Shown in pieces: positions 20,733-30,219 of a stretch of DNA of 33,011 nucleotides (its first letter is position 1; each line of letters opens with the position of its first letter). The notes below the pieces were generated by a model. It saw only the letters and a program-made list of their open reading frames with translations. It was not told the origin of the DNA and searched no databases. The position numbers and the translations under genes are program-made. This DNA is from Oscillospiraceae bacterium. Its GTDB lineage: Bacteria; Bacillota_A; Clostridia; Oscillospirales; Oscillospiraceae. The stretch lies in the NCBI GenBank assembly GCA_017411905.1, contig JAFQPB010000036.1:1-33011 (forward strand), written 5' to 3'.

Positions 20733-23069
20733 ATGAAGAAAAGAAGGGAAAAAAAGGTATACAGCAGAGTCCGTGCAGACAGCGGACAACACCGCCGAGT
20801 TCTGGCTGTTGCCGCTGTTTTGGGCATTTTGGCTTTTATTCCGGCGGCACTGCAGCTATATAACCTGATGATCGTCAACTACGACTACTATTCAGACTTA
20901 GCACTGCGAAACCAAACCCGTACAACCCGGGTGATGGCAGACAGAGGTCTGATATATGATAGGAATATGAACGTCCTTGCTACCTCGGTGGGAGTGGAGA
21001 ATATCTACTTAGACCCCCACGAGCTGAAGCAATCCAAAGCCAATTTGGAGGAGATCGGCCGTGTCCTCGGGGAAATACTGGGCAAAGACCCGGCGTGGAT
21101 CATAGAGCAGGGGGAGGATACCACAAAACGCTATAAACAGATCGGTGCGCAGGTGGATGAAGAAACAGCAGCAAAAATTCGCCTGTTTATCAATGAAAAC
21201 AATATTTCCGGCATCCATTTGGAGCCGAGTGCCAAGCGGTATTATCCGCAGGGTACACTGGCAGCCCAAGTGATCGGCTTTACTAATAACTCCGGGCAAG
21301 GCTCAGAGGGAATTGAGGCAGCCTATAACAGCTTCTTAGAAGGCGGAAGCAGCAAGGTCATTACTACAAAAGGCAATAATGAAATGGATATGCCCTTTTC
21401 CTATGAGAAATATGTATCGTCCCAGGCGGGATGCAATGTCATTCTGACCTTGGACGCAACGGTACAGACCATTCTCGAAAAGCATATGGAGGATGCCATT
21501 GCCAAATACGATGTGCAAAACGGCGCATTCGGTATGGTTATGGATGTAAATACCGGGGAAATCTTGGCGATGGCCACCTTGGGGAGTTATGACCCCAATA
21601 ACTATCAGGAAATTGCTGATGAAAAAACAAAAGCATCTTTGGAGATTCTTCGTCAAAGTTATATAAACAGCCCTTCCGGCAGCACGGCTTATGAAAATGC
21701 AAAGCAGCTATATACAACTGCGCTGACAGAGGCACAGCTAAAGCAGTGGCGTAACCGCTGCATTTCCGACGGTTATGAGCCGGGCTCCACCTTTAAGGTC
21801 TTGACATTAGCGGCTGCGCTGGATTGCGGTGCGGTGGATTTGGAAACCGGCTTTCACTGCAGCGGTGCAGAGCAAATTCCCGGCAGAGCGCAGCTACTCC
21901 ATTGTTGGCGTTCCACCGGACACGGCTCTCAAAAAACGGCCCAGGCTCTGCAAAACTCCTGCAACTTGGCATTTGCTCACATCGGCTTAAAGCTGGGCGG
22001 AGAGCGGTTTTACGAATATATCCAAAATTTTGGTATATTGGAAAAAACAGGTTTTGACCTAAACGGCGAAAGCAAGGGTGTGTTCTTTGATAAGCAAATT
22101 ATTGTCAATACCGACAAATGGGGAACTGCCTCCCTTACATCCGCGGCCTTTGGGCAGACCTTTAAGCTGACACCGTTACAGCTTGTGCGAGCAATTGCAG
22201 CGGTTGTCAACGGTGGAAAGCTTTTGGAGCCATATATTGTATCCGAGGTACAGGATGCAGACGGGAATGTGGTTTTGCGGCAGGAGCCGACGGTGGTCCG
22301 ACAGGTCATTAAAGAGGAAACCTCTATTAAAATGCGGACCCTTTTGCAGTCCGTTGTGACGGAGGGTACTGCGAAAAATGCACAGGTAGCGGGCTTTGCC
22401 ATCGGGGGAAAGACCGGTACCAGCGAGAAAATCGATGTGTTCGACGAGAACGGTCAGCGGGTGCAGGATAAAATTGTCTCCTTTGTAGGGGTTGCGCCAA
22501 TGGACGATCCGCAGTATATTGTACTTGTGGCACTGGATACACCTTCCCGTTCCACGGGCATCTATATTTCCGGTGGCGTGATGGCGGCACCTACAGTCGG
22601 TGCAGTTATAGCGGATATTTTACCCTATCTTGGGGTAGGACATAATTATACGGAAGAAGACGCGGCGGGAAAAATGGTAGCGGTTGCCGATTATACGGGA
22701 CTAACTGTAAAGGAAGCAAACGCGCTCCTAAAAAGCCAAGGGCTGTCTGCACTTATGCAGGGTGAGGAGGAAAAGGTCACCGGTCAAATTCCGGCAGCAG
22801 GACAAAGCGTGCCGGGAGACAGCCAGCTTCTCCTGTATTTTGGAGAAAAAAGCCAAGTGACCTACACAGCGGTGCCTGACTTTCAGGGGATGAACCGCAG
22901 TCAGGCGCAGGAAGCGGCAGGAAAAGCGGGAATTTATATTTTGGTATCCGGCAATACGAGCTTGGAACCCAATGTGGTTGTGACGGCACAGTCGGAGCCG
23001 AAAGGCACAAAAGTAAAGACCGGGTCAACAGTCAAACTTACCTTTACAGATACACAGGCAAGAGATTAA
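20733..23069 (+). CDS. Class B PBP with PASTA domains (FtsI/SpoVD-like)
   Basis: A 778-residue high-molecular-weight PBP. Order: basic N-terminus, one membrane helix (about 23-42), PBP dimer domain (about 60-225, starting TRVMADRGLIYDRN), transpeptidase with STFK (352-355), SCN (409-411) and KTG (560-562), and two C-terminal PASTA repeats (about 648-707 and 712-775). It cross-links septal peptidoglycan with FtsW. In Firmicutes this slot holds either the vegetative division PBP or SpoVD, and PASTA domains occur in both; only one such gene is in the cluster. Translation may be controlled by the hairpin that covers its ribosome binding site. Start ATG 20733. Confidence 0.93.
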   Translation: MKKRREKKVYSRVRADSGQHRRVLAVAAVLGILAFIPAALQLYNLMIVNYDYYSDLALRNQTRTTRVMADRGLIYDRNMNVLATSVGVENIYLDPHELKQSKANLEEIGRVLGEILGKDPAWIIEQGEDTTKRYKQIGAQVDEETAAKIRLFINENNISGIHLEPSAKRYYPQGTLAAQVIGFTNNSGQGSEGIEAAYNSFLEGGSSKVITTKGNNEMDMPFSYEKYVSSQAGCNVILTLDATVQTILEKHMEDAIAKYDVQNGAFGMVMDVNTGEILAMATLGSYDPNNYQEIADEKTKASLEILRQSYINSPSGSTAYENAKQLYTTALTEAQLKQWRNRCISDGYEPGSTFKVLTLAAALDCGAVDLETGFHCSGAEQIPGRAQLLHCWRSTGHGSQKTAQALQNSCNLAFAHIGLKLGGERFYEYIQNFGILEKTGFDLNGESKGVFFDKQIIVNTDKWGTASLTSAAFGQTFKLTPLQLVRAIAAVVNGGKLLEPYIVSEVQDADGNVVLRQEPTVVRQVIKEETSIKMRTLLQSVVTEGTAKNAQVAGFAIGGKTGTSEKIDVFDENGQRVQDKIVSFVGVAPMDDPQYIVLVALDTPSRSTGIYISGGVMAAPTVGAVIADILPYLGVGHNYTEEDAAGKMVAVADYTGLTVKEANALLKSQGLSALMQGEEEKVTGQIPAAGQSVPGDSQLLLYFGEKSQVTYTAVPDFQGMNRSQAQEAAGKAGIYILVSGNTSLEPNVVVTAQSEPKGTKVKTGSTVKLTFTDTQARD

Positions 23070-23091
23070 AAAATACAGGGGAGAGACGATT

Positions 23092-24537
23092 ATGAAACTA
23101 AAAGAGCTTCTGCAAGGCGTGAATGTATTGAAATCCAATGTGGATATGGAAACAGAAATCCGAAACGTCTGTTATGATTCCCGGAAAGTGGAGGAGGGTG
23201 ACCTTTTCGTTGCGGTAACAGGCTTTGTTACCGACGGAAACCGCTATATCCCTATGGCACTTCAAAAGGGTGCGGTGGCGGTGGTGACTGCCATACAGCC
23301 TGCGGAGGATGTCCCCTATATTCTTGTGGATTCCGACCGTCTTGCTCTGGCACTTTTAGGGAAAAACTATTACGGAGACCCTGCTGCAGATATGAAGCTA
23401 ATCGGTGTTACCGGCACCAACGGAAAGACCTCTACGACGCTGCTTCTCAAGCACGTTTTGGAAAATACAGTCGGTGCAAAGGTCGGCCTGATGGGTACGA
23501 TGGAGAATATGATCGGCGAGGTACGAATGGAGGCCTCCCGCACAACCCCGGAGAGCTTTGACCTTTACGGATTGCTCCGGCAGATGCGGGATGCGGGCTG
23601 TACCCACGTGGTGATGGAGGTCTCCTCTCACGCAGTGGCGCTTGACCGCATTGCAGGACTGCACTTTGCCGTGGGCGCATTTACAAACCTGACAGAAGAC
23701 CATTTGGATTTTCACAAAACGATGGAAAGCTACTGTGATGCCAAAGCAGAGCTGTTTTCCCGGTGCGATAGTGCTGCAGGCAATAGTGACGATCCCTGGT
23801 TTCAAAGAATGTTCGCAAAAGCTGCTTATCCGGTGCTGACACTTTCTGTAAAAAAGGAAGCAGGCATTTATGCCAAGAATATTTCCTTGCCTGCAGACGG
23901 TGTGCGCTTCACCGCAGTATGCGGCACGGAAGAAGCAGAGGTGCAAGCTGTCATTCCCGGCCTGTTTACCGTCTATAATGTACTGACGGTATTGGGAATT
24001 GCGGTCAATCTTGGGATTTCTCTGCGCTCTGCCGCAGAGGCACTGAAAACCGCGAAAAGCGTAAAGGGTAGGGTAGAGGTGGTACCAACCCCAGGTAAGG
24101 ATTACACCGTCCTTATTGACTATGCTCATACGCCCGATGGCCTCCAGAATGTGCTGACTCTTCTGAAGTCCATCTGTAAGGGCAGACTCATTGCCGTTTT
24201 TGGCTGCGGTGGTGACCGTGACCCGGTAAAACGCCCCATTATGGGCAGGATCGGTACGGATATGGCGGATATTGCCATTATTACCTCCGATAACCCCAGA
24301 ACAGAAGAACCGATGTCCATTATTCGACAAATTGTGGCAGGCGTGGAAAAAAATAATTACAAGATCGTGGAAAAACGTCCACAAGCCATCAGACTGGCTA
24401 TGGACATTGCCAAAAAAGATGATATAATTGTACTGGCAGGAAAGGGCCACGAAACATATCAGGAGATATGTGGCGTAAAATATCATTTGGACGAAAGAGA
24501 GATCGTCGCAGCTTATTTAGAGGAAACGAGGAATTAA
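23092..24537 (+). CDS. murE: UDP-MurNAc-tripeptide synthetase (meso-DAP type)
   Basis: A 481-residue Mur ligase adding the third residue of the peptidoglycan stem. ATP site GVTGTNGKTS (about 105-114), the carbamylated lysine in YCDAKAELF (about residue 218), and TSDNPRTEEP, where DNPR (400-403) is the motif that selects meso-diaminopimelate in MurE enzymes. By that rule this organism has DAP-type peptidoglycan. Start ATG has GGGAGAG upstream. The gene lies 22 bases after the PBP and one base before murF. Confidence 0.96.
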   Translation: MKLKELLQGVNVLKSNVDMETEIRNVCYDSRKVEEGDLFVAVTGFVTDGNRYIPMALQKGAVAVVTAIQPAEDVPYILVDSDRLALALLGKNYYGDPAADMKLIGVTGTNGKTSTTLLLKHVLENTVGAKVGLMGTMENMIGEVRMEASRTTPESFDLYGLLRQMRDAGCTHVVMEVSSHAVALDRIAGLHFAVGAFTNLTEDHLDFHKTMESYCDAKAELFSRCDSAAGNSDDPWFQRMFAKAAYPVLTLSVKKEAGIYAKNISLPADGVRFTAVCGTEEAEVQAVIPGLFTVYNVLTVLGIAVNLGISLRSAAEALKTAKSVKGRVEVVPTPGKDYTVLIDYAHTPDGLQNVLTLLKSICKGRLIAVFGCGGDRDPVKRPIMGRIGTDMADIAIITSDNPRTEEPMSIIRQIVAGVEKNNYKIVEKRPQAIRLAMDIAKKDDIIVLAGKGHETYQEICGVKYHLDEREIVAAYLEETRN

Positions 24538-24538
24538 A

Positions 24539-25891
24539 ATGGGCAGGATCACCTTACAGCAGGCCGCCGAGTGGTGCGGCGGCAAGATCGACCCTAAGTA
24601 TAAAGATGTCACTTTTTTCGGTGTAAATAATGATACCCGGAAATTGCAGGAGGGACAGCTCTTTGTTGCCCTCAAGGGCGTTCGGGACGGGCACGATTAT
24701 ATTCCGGCAGCACTGGAAAAGGGCGCGGCAGCCGTCCTTTGCGCCCATATAGACGGGGACTATCCCGCAATCGTTGTGGAAGATACCCGTATTGCTCTGG
24801 GTGACATTGCCCGCCATGAGCGGGAGCGGCTGAATATGAAGGTCGTTGCAGTTACCGGCTCTGTGGGTAAAAGCACCACAAAGGAAATGATTGCAACGGT
24901 ACTGGAGGGCACATATAAGGTGGCCAAAACACCTGTCAATCACAATAACGACATCGGTATGCCGATGGCCATCTTGGGAATGCCGGAGAACACAGAGGTC
25001 GCAGTGCTGGAAATGGGTATGAACCATTTTCGGGAGATCGCTTATTTGACACAGATCGGTAAGCCGGATATTGGCGTGATCATCAATATCGGCACGATGC
25101 ATATTGAACATCTTGGTTCCAAGGAAGGTATTTTGCAGGCAAAGCTGGAAATTCGGGAGGGTATGCCGGAAAACGGCGTTCTGATACTGAATGGCGATGA
25201 CAACCTTCTTTGGGGACAGCGGATGAATCAGGATTTTCGCAAGGTTTATTTCGGACTGGATAATCCGGAGGCTGCTGTACGGGGAAGTCAGGTCACAGAA
25301 TGTGACGGCAGCACCCATTTTGCTGTATGGGTGGGACAGGAGGCTTTTACCGTCACACTGCCGTTGGATGGTATTCACAATGTTTCTGATGCTCTTGCGG
25401 CAATCAGTGTCGCTCTTGAGATGGGTGTTACGCCGATGGATGTACAGCGCAGACTGGCTGCTTTCATCAATATGGATGGCAGACAGAGCATCTACAAGAT
25501 CAAAGACTTTACCATTATCAACGACAGCTATAATGCAGGTCCTGAATCTATGGCGGCTGCGCTCAGTGTGCTGGGCAGTAAAGAGGGCAGACGGATCGCG
25601 GTTCTGGGTGATATGCTGGAGCTTGGCGTAAATGCTCAGGCAGAACATTATAAAATTGGCAGAATTGCCGCAGAAAAAGCAGACCTGCTCTTTGCTTACG
25701 GCCCTACCGGTGAGCGGATGCTAAACGGTGCTGTCACCGGGGGAATGGTTGGTAAAGCCAGAGCATTTACAGACAGGGAACGTTTGGTGCAGGCACTGAA
25801 GCTTACTGCAAGACCCGGCGATGTGCTGCTTTTCAAAGGCTCCCGGGGTATGCGTATGGAACTCATTTTGGAGGCCTTTTTGCAGGACTAA
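24539..25891 (+). CDS. murF: UDP-MurNAc-tripeptide--D-Ala-D-Ala ligase
   Basis: A 450-residue Mur ligase that adds D-alanyl-D-alanine to give the complete UDP-MurNAc-pentapeptide in the cytoplasm. Marks are the MurF N-terminal domain (DTRKLQEGQLFVALKG), ATP site VTGSVGKSTTKE (about 106-116), NHNNDIGMP, LEMGMNHFREI and NDSYNAGPESM. The product is the direct substrate of MraY, encoded next. Its ribosome binding site lies at the end of murE. Confidence 0.96.
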   Translation: MGRITLQQAAEWCGGKIDPKYKDVTFFGVNNDTRKLQEGQLFVALKGVRDGHDYIPAALEKGAAAVLCAHIDGDYPAIVVEDTRIALGDIARHERERLNMKVVAVTGSVGKSTTKEMIATVLEGTYKVAKTPVNHNNDIGMPMAILGMPENTEVAVLEMGMNHFREIAYLTQIGKPDIGVIINIGTMHIEHLGSKEGILQAKLEIREGMPENGVLILNGDDNLLWGQRMNQDFRKVYFGLDNPEAAVRGSQVTECDGSTHFAVWVGQEAFTVTLPLDGIHNVSDALAAISVALEMGVTPMDVQRRLAAFINMDGRQSIYKIKDFTIINDSYNAGPESMAAALSVLGSKEGRRIAVLGDMLELGVNAQAEHYKIGRIAAEKADLLFAYGPTGERMLNGAVTGGMVGKARAFTDRERLVQALKLTARPGDVLLFKGSRGMRMELILEAFLQD

Positions 25892-25912
25892 AGAAAAACG
25901 GAGGACATAGTA

Positions 25913-26890
25913 ATGACACGAGTACTCATCACCGCCCTCATTGGCTTTATCGCTTCGGGTGTTTTGGGATATATTTTGCTGCCCCTTTTGCGGGCATTAA
26001 AGACAGGCCAGTCTGTCCACGACGTTGGCCCTACATGGCATAATACAAAGGTGGGTACACCGCTGATGGGTGGCCTTATGTTTGTGGGCTCTACCGTTTT
26101 GTGCCTGCTTATCAACTTACCGAAAACAGAGGAATATACTGCCTTTTATGTACTGGCGGTCAGTTTTTGCTTCGGTCTTGTAGGCTTTTTGGATGATTTC
26201 TGCAAGGTGAAATTTAAGCGGGATCTTGGCCTTACCGCATTTCAGAAAGCGGCACTTCAGATGGCAGTTTCTGCCATCTATCTGTACGCGCTTTATAAGT
26301 CCGGTGTTATGACCAGCAATCTCTATATTCCTTTTTTTAATATTTCTGTGTACATCCATCCGATTGTGTATATTTTCTTTGCGATGTTTGTGATGGTAGG
26401 CTGTGTTAATGCCGTGAACCTTACCGATGGCGTGGATGGCTTGTGCGGAACCGTTACCGTTCCCGTAATGGTGTTTTTTGCGGCAGCTTCCGTTGTGATG
26501 AAGCGGTGGGATTTGGCGATTTTGCCCGCTTCCTTGGTGGGCGGATTGCTTGCTTATCTCATTTATAACTGGCACCCTGCAAAGGTTTTTATGGGGGATA
26601 CCGGCTCGCTGTTTTTAGGCGGTGTGGTCTGCGCGATGGCCTTTGCGTTGGATATGCCCCTTGTGCTTATTCTGGTAGGCTTCGTGTATATCGTGGAAAC
26701 ACTCTCTGATATTATCCAGATTGCTTATTTTAAGCTCACCCACGGTAAGCGTATTTTCAAAATGGCACCTATCCACCATCATTTTGAGATGTGCGGATGG
26801 AAAGAGGTCAAGATCGTTTTGGTGTTTTCTGCTGTGTCTGCACTTATGTGTGTAATTGCTTGGTTTAGTATTTCCGGAATCATCGGATAA
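25913..26890 (+). CDS. mraY: Phospho-MurNAc-pentapeptide transferase
   Basis: A 325-residue membrane enzyme that transfers phospho-MurNAc-pentapeptide to undecaprenyl phosphate, giving lipid I. About ten membrane helices are visible. Catalytic and signature residues: Asp94-Asp95 in FLDDFCK, NLTDGVDGL (169-177), FMGDTGS (226-232) and the HHHFE histidines (288-292). GGAGG lies ahead of the ATG. In many Firmicutes murD follows; here ftsW follows after nine bases. Confidence 0.97.
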   Translation: MTRVLITALIGFIASGVLGYILLPLLRALKTGQSVHDVGPTWHNTKVGTPLMGGLMFVGSTVLCLLINLPKTEEYTAFYVLAVSFCFGLVGFLDDFCKVKFKRDLGLTAFQKAALQMAVSAIYLYALYKSGVMTSNLYIPFFNISVYIHPIVYIFFAMFVMVGCVNAVNLTDGVDGLCGTVTVPVMVFFAAASVVMKRWDLAILPASLVGGLLAYLIYNWHPAKVFMGDTGSLFLGGVVCAMAFALDMPLVLILVGFVYIVETLSDIIQIAYFKLTHGKRIFKMAPIHHHFEMCGWKEVKIVLVFSAVSALMCVIAWFSISGIIG

Positions 26891-26899
26891 GGAGGATTT

Positions 26900-28072
26900 A
26901 TGGCTGCGGAGCGTCTTTCGTATGCCAAAGAGAACCGCCGCCGGCTTTTGCATCCGGTGGGTGAAAGCTTCGATATTCCTTTTCTTATCATTCTTTTACT
27001 TCTGCTTGCGGTTGGGCTTTTGATGCTGTACTCTGCAAGCTATGCCCAAAGCGAATATGATACCGGTTATACGGTATCTACCCGCTACCTGCAAAAGCAG
27101 GGTGTATGCGCGGTGATCGGCCTTGTGGCAATGGCGGTACTGTACCGCGTTCCGGCTTCCTTTTGGCTGAAAATGGCGTGGCCAATTTATGGAATCAGTA
27201 TTTTGCTGCTCCTTTCGGTGCTGGTATTTGGTCAGTCAGTCAACGGTGCAAAGCGGTGGATCAATATTGCAGGGCTTCAGTTTCAACCATCGGAAATTGC
27301 CAAATTTGCAATGATCGTCCTATTCGCCAAGCTGACAAAGGGATTTGGACAGGAGGCGAAAAAATTCCGCTTCGGCGTCTTGGGCTTCGGCGCAGCACTG
27401 ATGGGGATTCTCGTTCCGCTGGCACTGGAAAAGCACTTGTCTGCTATTATGCTGATGGGAATGGTGGCAGTTGTAATGATGTATGTAGCCGGCACAAATC
27501 CCAAGTGGCTTTTGGCCGGTGCAGGTGCGGCGGTTGCATTTCTCATCGTATATGTTAGCTTTATGGGATACGCCGGGGACAGAATTACCGCTTGGCTCCA
27601 CCCGGAGCAAGACCCGGGGGATACGGGTTATCAGATATTGCAGTCGCTGTACGCGATCGGTTCAGGAGGCCTTTTTGGCCTTGGTTTAGGGAAAAGCAGG
27701 CAGAAATATCTCTACCTACCCTTTCAGTATAATGATTATATTTTTGCGATTATTTGTGAGGAATTAGGCCTTGTGGGTGCGCTGCTCATTATGGCATTAT
27801 TTGCTGCGCTGATCCTGCGTGGTTACTGGATCGCGCTGCGGGCACCGGATAAGTTTTCCACGGTGCTTGCAGCAGGACTTGTGACACTGATTGCCGTGCA
27901 GACGGTGCTCAATTTAGGTGTTGTATCGAACTTGCTCCCATCTACCGGAATTGCTCTGCCGTTTTTTTCCTACGGCGGTACGGCACTTGCGGTGAATTTA
28001 GGGGAGATGGGGATTGTACTGGGTATTTCCCGGTATCGGAACCGGGCGGCCGTACAGGAGGAAAAACTATGA
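26900..28072 (+). CDS. ftsW: FtsW/SpoVE septal glycan polymerase
   Basis: A 390-residue SEDS protein with about ten membrane helices that polymerises lipid II at the septum. Signatures: SVNGAKRWINIAGLQFQPSEIAK in the middle loop, EQDPGDTGYQ in the large outer loop, and the C-terminal FSYGGTALAVNLGEMGI. The position between mraY and murG is where Bacillus has spoVE, so it could be the vegetative FtsW, the sporulation SpoVE, or serve both. Ribosome binding site GGAGG overlaps the mraY end region. It overlaps murG by four bases. It is distinct from the FHA-fused SEDS protein in this window. Confidence 0.95.
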   Translation: MAAERLSYAKENRRRLLHPVGESFDIPFLIILLLLLAVGLLMLYSASYAQSEYDTGYTVSTRYLQKQGVCAVIGLVAMAVLYRVPASFWLKMAWPIYGISILLLLSVLVFGQSVNGAKRWINIAGLQFQPSEIAKFAMIVLFAKLTKGFGQEAKKFRFGVLGFGAALMGILVPLALEKHLSAIMLMGMVAVVMMYVAGTNPKWLLAGAGAAVAFLIVYVSFMGYAGDRITAWLHPEQDPGDTGYQILQSLYAIGSGGLFGLGLGKSRQKYLYLPFQYNDYIFAIICEELGLVGALLIMALFAALILRGYWIALRAPDKFSTVLAAGLVTLIAVQTVLNLGVVSNLLPSTGIALPFFSYGGTALAVNLGEMGIVLGISRYRNRAAVQEEKL

Positions 28073-29202
28073 ATGTGATATTTACCTGCGGCGGAACAGG
28101 CGGGCATATTATGCCGGCTATCTCCGTGGCGAATATATGGAAAGAACGTTATCCGGACAGTAATATACTGTTTATCGGCGCGAAGAACAGCATGGAGGAG
28201 GAGCTTGTCCCGAAAGCGGGATATGCGCTTAAAACCATCGATGCCTACGGTATGCGCCGTGGCTTTAGCTGGAAAGCCATTAAGCGAAATATTTTGGCTG
28301 TGCGCTGTGTAATGGCTTCTGTGCCTGCCTGCAAGAGGATTATGAAGGAGTTTCAGCCGGATGTGGTGATCGGTACCGGTGGTTATGCCAGCTATCCTGC
28401 GCTCCTTGCAGCTCATCAGATGGGAATTCCAACCTGTGTTCACGAAGCCAATGCCGTTCCCGGGCGCACCACGAAAATGGCAGCGCAGTGGGCGGATAAG
28501 GTTCTTGTCTGCTTTGAGGAATGCAGGAAATACTATAAACACCCTGAGAGAGTAGAAGTTGTAGGTATGCCGGTGCGGCGGGAGTTTATCTTCTCCGACC
28601 GTGAAAAGGCGCGCCGGGAATTAAAACTGGACGAACGCCCGGTCGTTGTGACTGCATTTGGCAGCCAAGGCGCAAAGGCTATGAATGAGATGACGGCTGA
28701 ACTGTTTCGGTTGGAACAGGAGACCGGATTTCCGTTCCAGCATATCCACGCCGTGGGCAGCTATGGTTGGAGCTGGATGCCGGATATGGTAAAGGAAAAG
28801 GGCGTAGATCTGTCTAAAACGGAGGATATCCGTATGGTGCAGTATATCTACAATATGCCTACCGTGGTGGCTGCAGCGGATGTGTTTATTGGCCGCGCCG
28901 GCGCATCTACCTGCAATGAGATTGCCGCTTCCGGTACGCCCTGTATCTTGATCCCGTCCCCAAATGTGACCAATAACCATCAGGAAATGAACGCCCGGGT
29001 TTTGTCCGATAACGGCGGCGCAACGCTACTGCTGGAAAAGGACTGCACAGCCCAAGGTGTGTTTGATGAAATTAAAAATATTGCAGAAAATAAAGAAAAA
29101 GCATCCGCTATGCGTTCTGCACTGCTGAAGATCGCCGTACCCGATTCTGCGGAAAGACTGTGCGATATTATGTATGCGCTGGCAAAACAGAGGAGTAAAT
29201 AA
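28069..29202 (+). CDS. murG: UDP-GlcNAc:lipid I N-acetylglucosaminyltransferase
   Basis: A 377-residue GT-B glycosyltransferase at the inner face of the membrane that adds GlcNAc to lipid I, giving lipid II. It starts with the glycine-rich loop FTCGGTGGHIMPAISVA, and has the second G-rich region TAFGSQGAKAMNE and the UDP-GlcNAc site GRAGASTCNEIAASGTPCI. Start overlaps ftsW (ATGA) with AGGAGG upstream; the end overlaps ftsQ by one base. Confidence 0.97.
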   Translation: MNVIFTCGGTGGHIMPAISVANIWKERYPDSNILFIGAKNSMEEELVPKAGYALKTIDAYGMRRGFSWKAIKRNILAVRCVMASVPACKRIMKEFQPDVVIGTGGYASYPALLAAHQMGIPTCVHEANAVPGRTTKMAAQWADKVLVCFEECRKYYKHPERVEVVGMPVRREFIFSDREKARRELKLDERPVVVTAFGSQGAKAMNEMTAELFRLEQETGFPFQHIHAVGSYGWSWMPDMVKEKGVDLSKTEDIRMVQYIYNMPTVVAAADVFIGRAGASTCNEIAASGTPCILIPSPNVTNNHQEMNARVLSDNGGATLLLEKDCTAQGVFDEIKNIAENKEKASAMRSALLKIAVPDSAERLCDIMYALAKQRSK

Positions 29203-30083
29203 TGGATAAGAATACCAATCGAAGACCCAGACGACCCAGTCGGCCTGCGGGTAAGCCCCATCGGGAGGAGACGGTCTATACAGAGGCAAAACCCGTCAAT
29301 ATCAGCCGTTTTTTCATCCGCATTGTCACAGTTATGGCGGTTGTATTTGCCATTGTGTTCGGTATGTCCATTTTCTTTAAGGCAGAGAAAATAGAGGTTG
29401 CAGGCGTAGATAAATATACCGTCAAGCAAGTGCAGGAGGCTTCCGGCATTATGAGCGGAACCAATTTGCTGACACTTAATAAAGGACAGGTGGTTGGACG
29501 TATCCTAACGAAGCTTCCCTATATTAAGGAAGTCCGCATCGGGATCCGCTTGCCGGACACGGTAGTTATCAGTGTAACAGAAGCTGCTGTAGCATATGCG
29601 GCAAAGGATACAAACGGCGGCTGGTGGGTACTCAACTGTGAAGGTAAGGTGATGGAAAGGATCGATGCATCTACCTCCGGAAATTATCCCCGGATTTTAG
29701 GCGTTCTGCTGGAAAACCCTGTGGCAGGTAAAAATGCAGTTGCCTATGAAAATTCCGCGGATACGAATGGAGGGGAAGCGGCAACTGTACCGGTTACTGT
29801 CTACAACCGTGAGCGTTTGGCAGCTGCTTTGCAGATCGCAAAAGAGATGGAGTTAAATGGCGTACTGGGGGATGTTGCCACCATCGATGTGACAGACATG
29901 GGAAATATTGAGGCTTGGTATGGTACACGCTTCCAAATTCTCTTGGGGGACAGTACCGAAATTCCCAAGAAGGTATTCTCTGCGGTACAGGCAATTTATC
30001 AGCTTGGCCAGTATCAGTCCGGTGTGCTTGATGCGAGCTTTACCACTTGGCCGGAGGAGGTTTATCACAAGGCATTTGACTAA
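29202..30083 (+). CDS. ftsQ: FtsQ/DivIB division protein
   Basis: A 293-residue bitopic protein: a basic, proline- and arginine-rich cytoplasmic tail (1-36), one membrane helix (about 37-58), a POTRA domain (about 61-130, with KIEVAGVDKYTVKQVQEASGI and LPDTVVISVTEA) and a beta domain to the end. It forms the FtsQLB-type complex that activates septal synthesis. It is called DivIB in Bacillus. It directly follows murG (TAATG). Confidence 0.93.
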   Translation: MDKNTNRRPRRPSRPAGKPHREETVYTEAKPVNISRFFIRIVTVMAVVFAIVFGMSIFFKAEKIEVAGVDKYTVKQVQEASGIMSGTNLLTLNKGQVVGRILTKLPYIKEVRIGIRLPDTVVISVTEAAVAYAAKDTNGGWWVLNCEGKVMERIDASTSGNYPRILGVLLENPVAGKNAVAYENSADTNGGEAATVPVTVYNRERLAAALQIAKEMELNGVLGDVATIDVTDMGNIEAWYGTRFQILLGDSTEIPKKVFSAVQAIYQLGQYQSGVLDASFTTWPEEVYHKAFD

Positions 30084-30129
30084 AATTGCAAAAACAATAA
30101 AATTTTTCGAAAAAATCGCAGAATTTCTA

Positions 30130-30158
30130 TTGACCGAATGGTATTTTCACGATAGAAT
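30130..30158 (+). promoter_or_regulatory. ftsZ promoter
   Basis: TTGACC (30130-30135), 17 bases, TAGAAT (30153-30158), in the 136-base gap between ftsQ and ftsZ. It gives ftsZ a transcript independent of the long dcw operon. Confidence 0.75.
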
Positions 30159-30219
30159 ATAGAAGCAACATTGTAATTTGGGCAGTTGTGCATCTGTCAA
30201 TACATAGGAGGATACGGAA

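Noticed and set aside
23398..25648. Two minus-strand open frames of over 360 codons opposite murE and murF
   Set aside because: Compositional shadows of the murE and murF coding strands; the translations are rich in His and Cys with no known domain.
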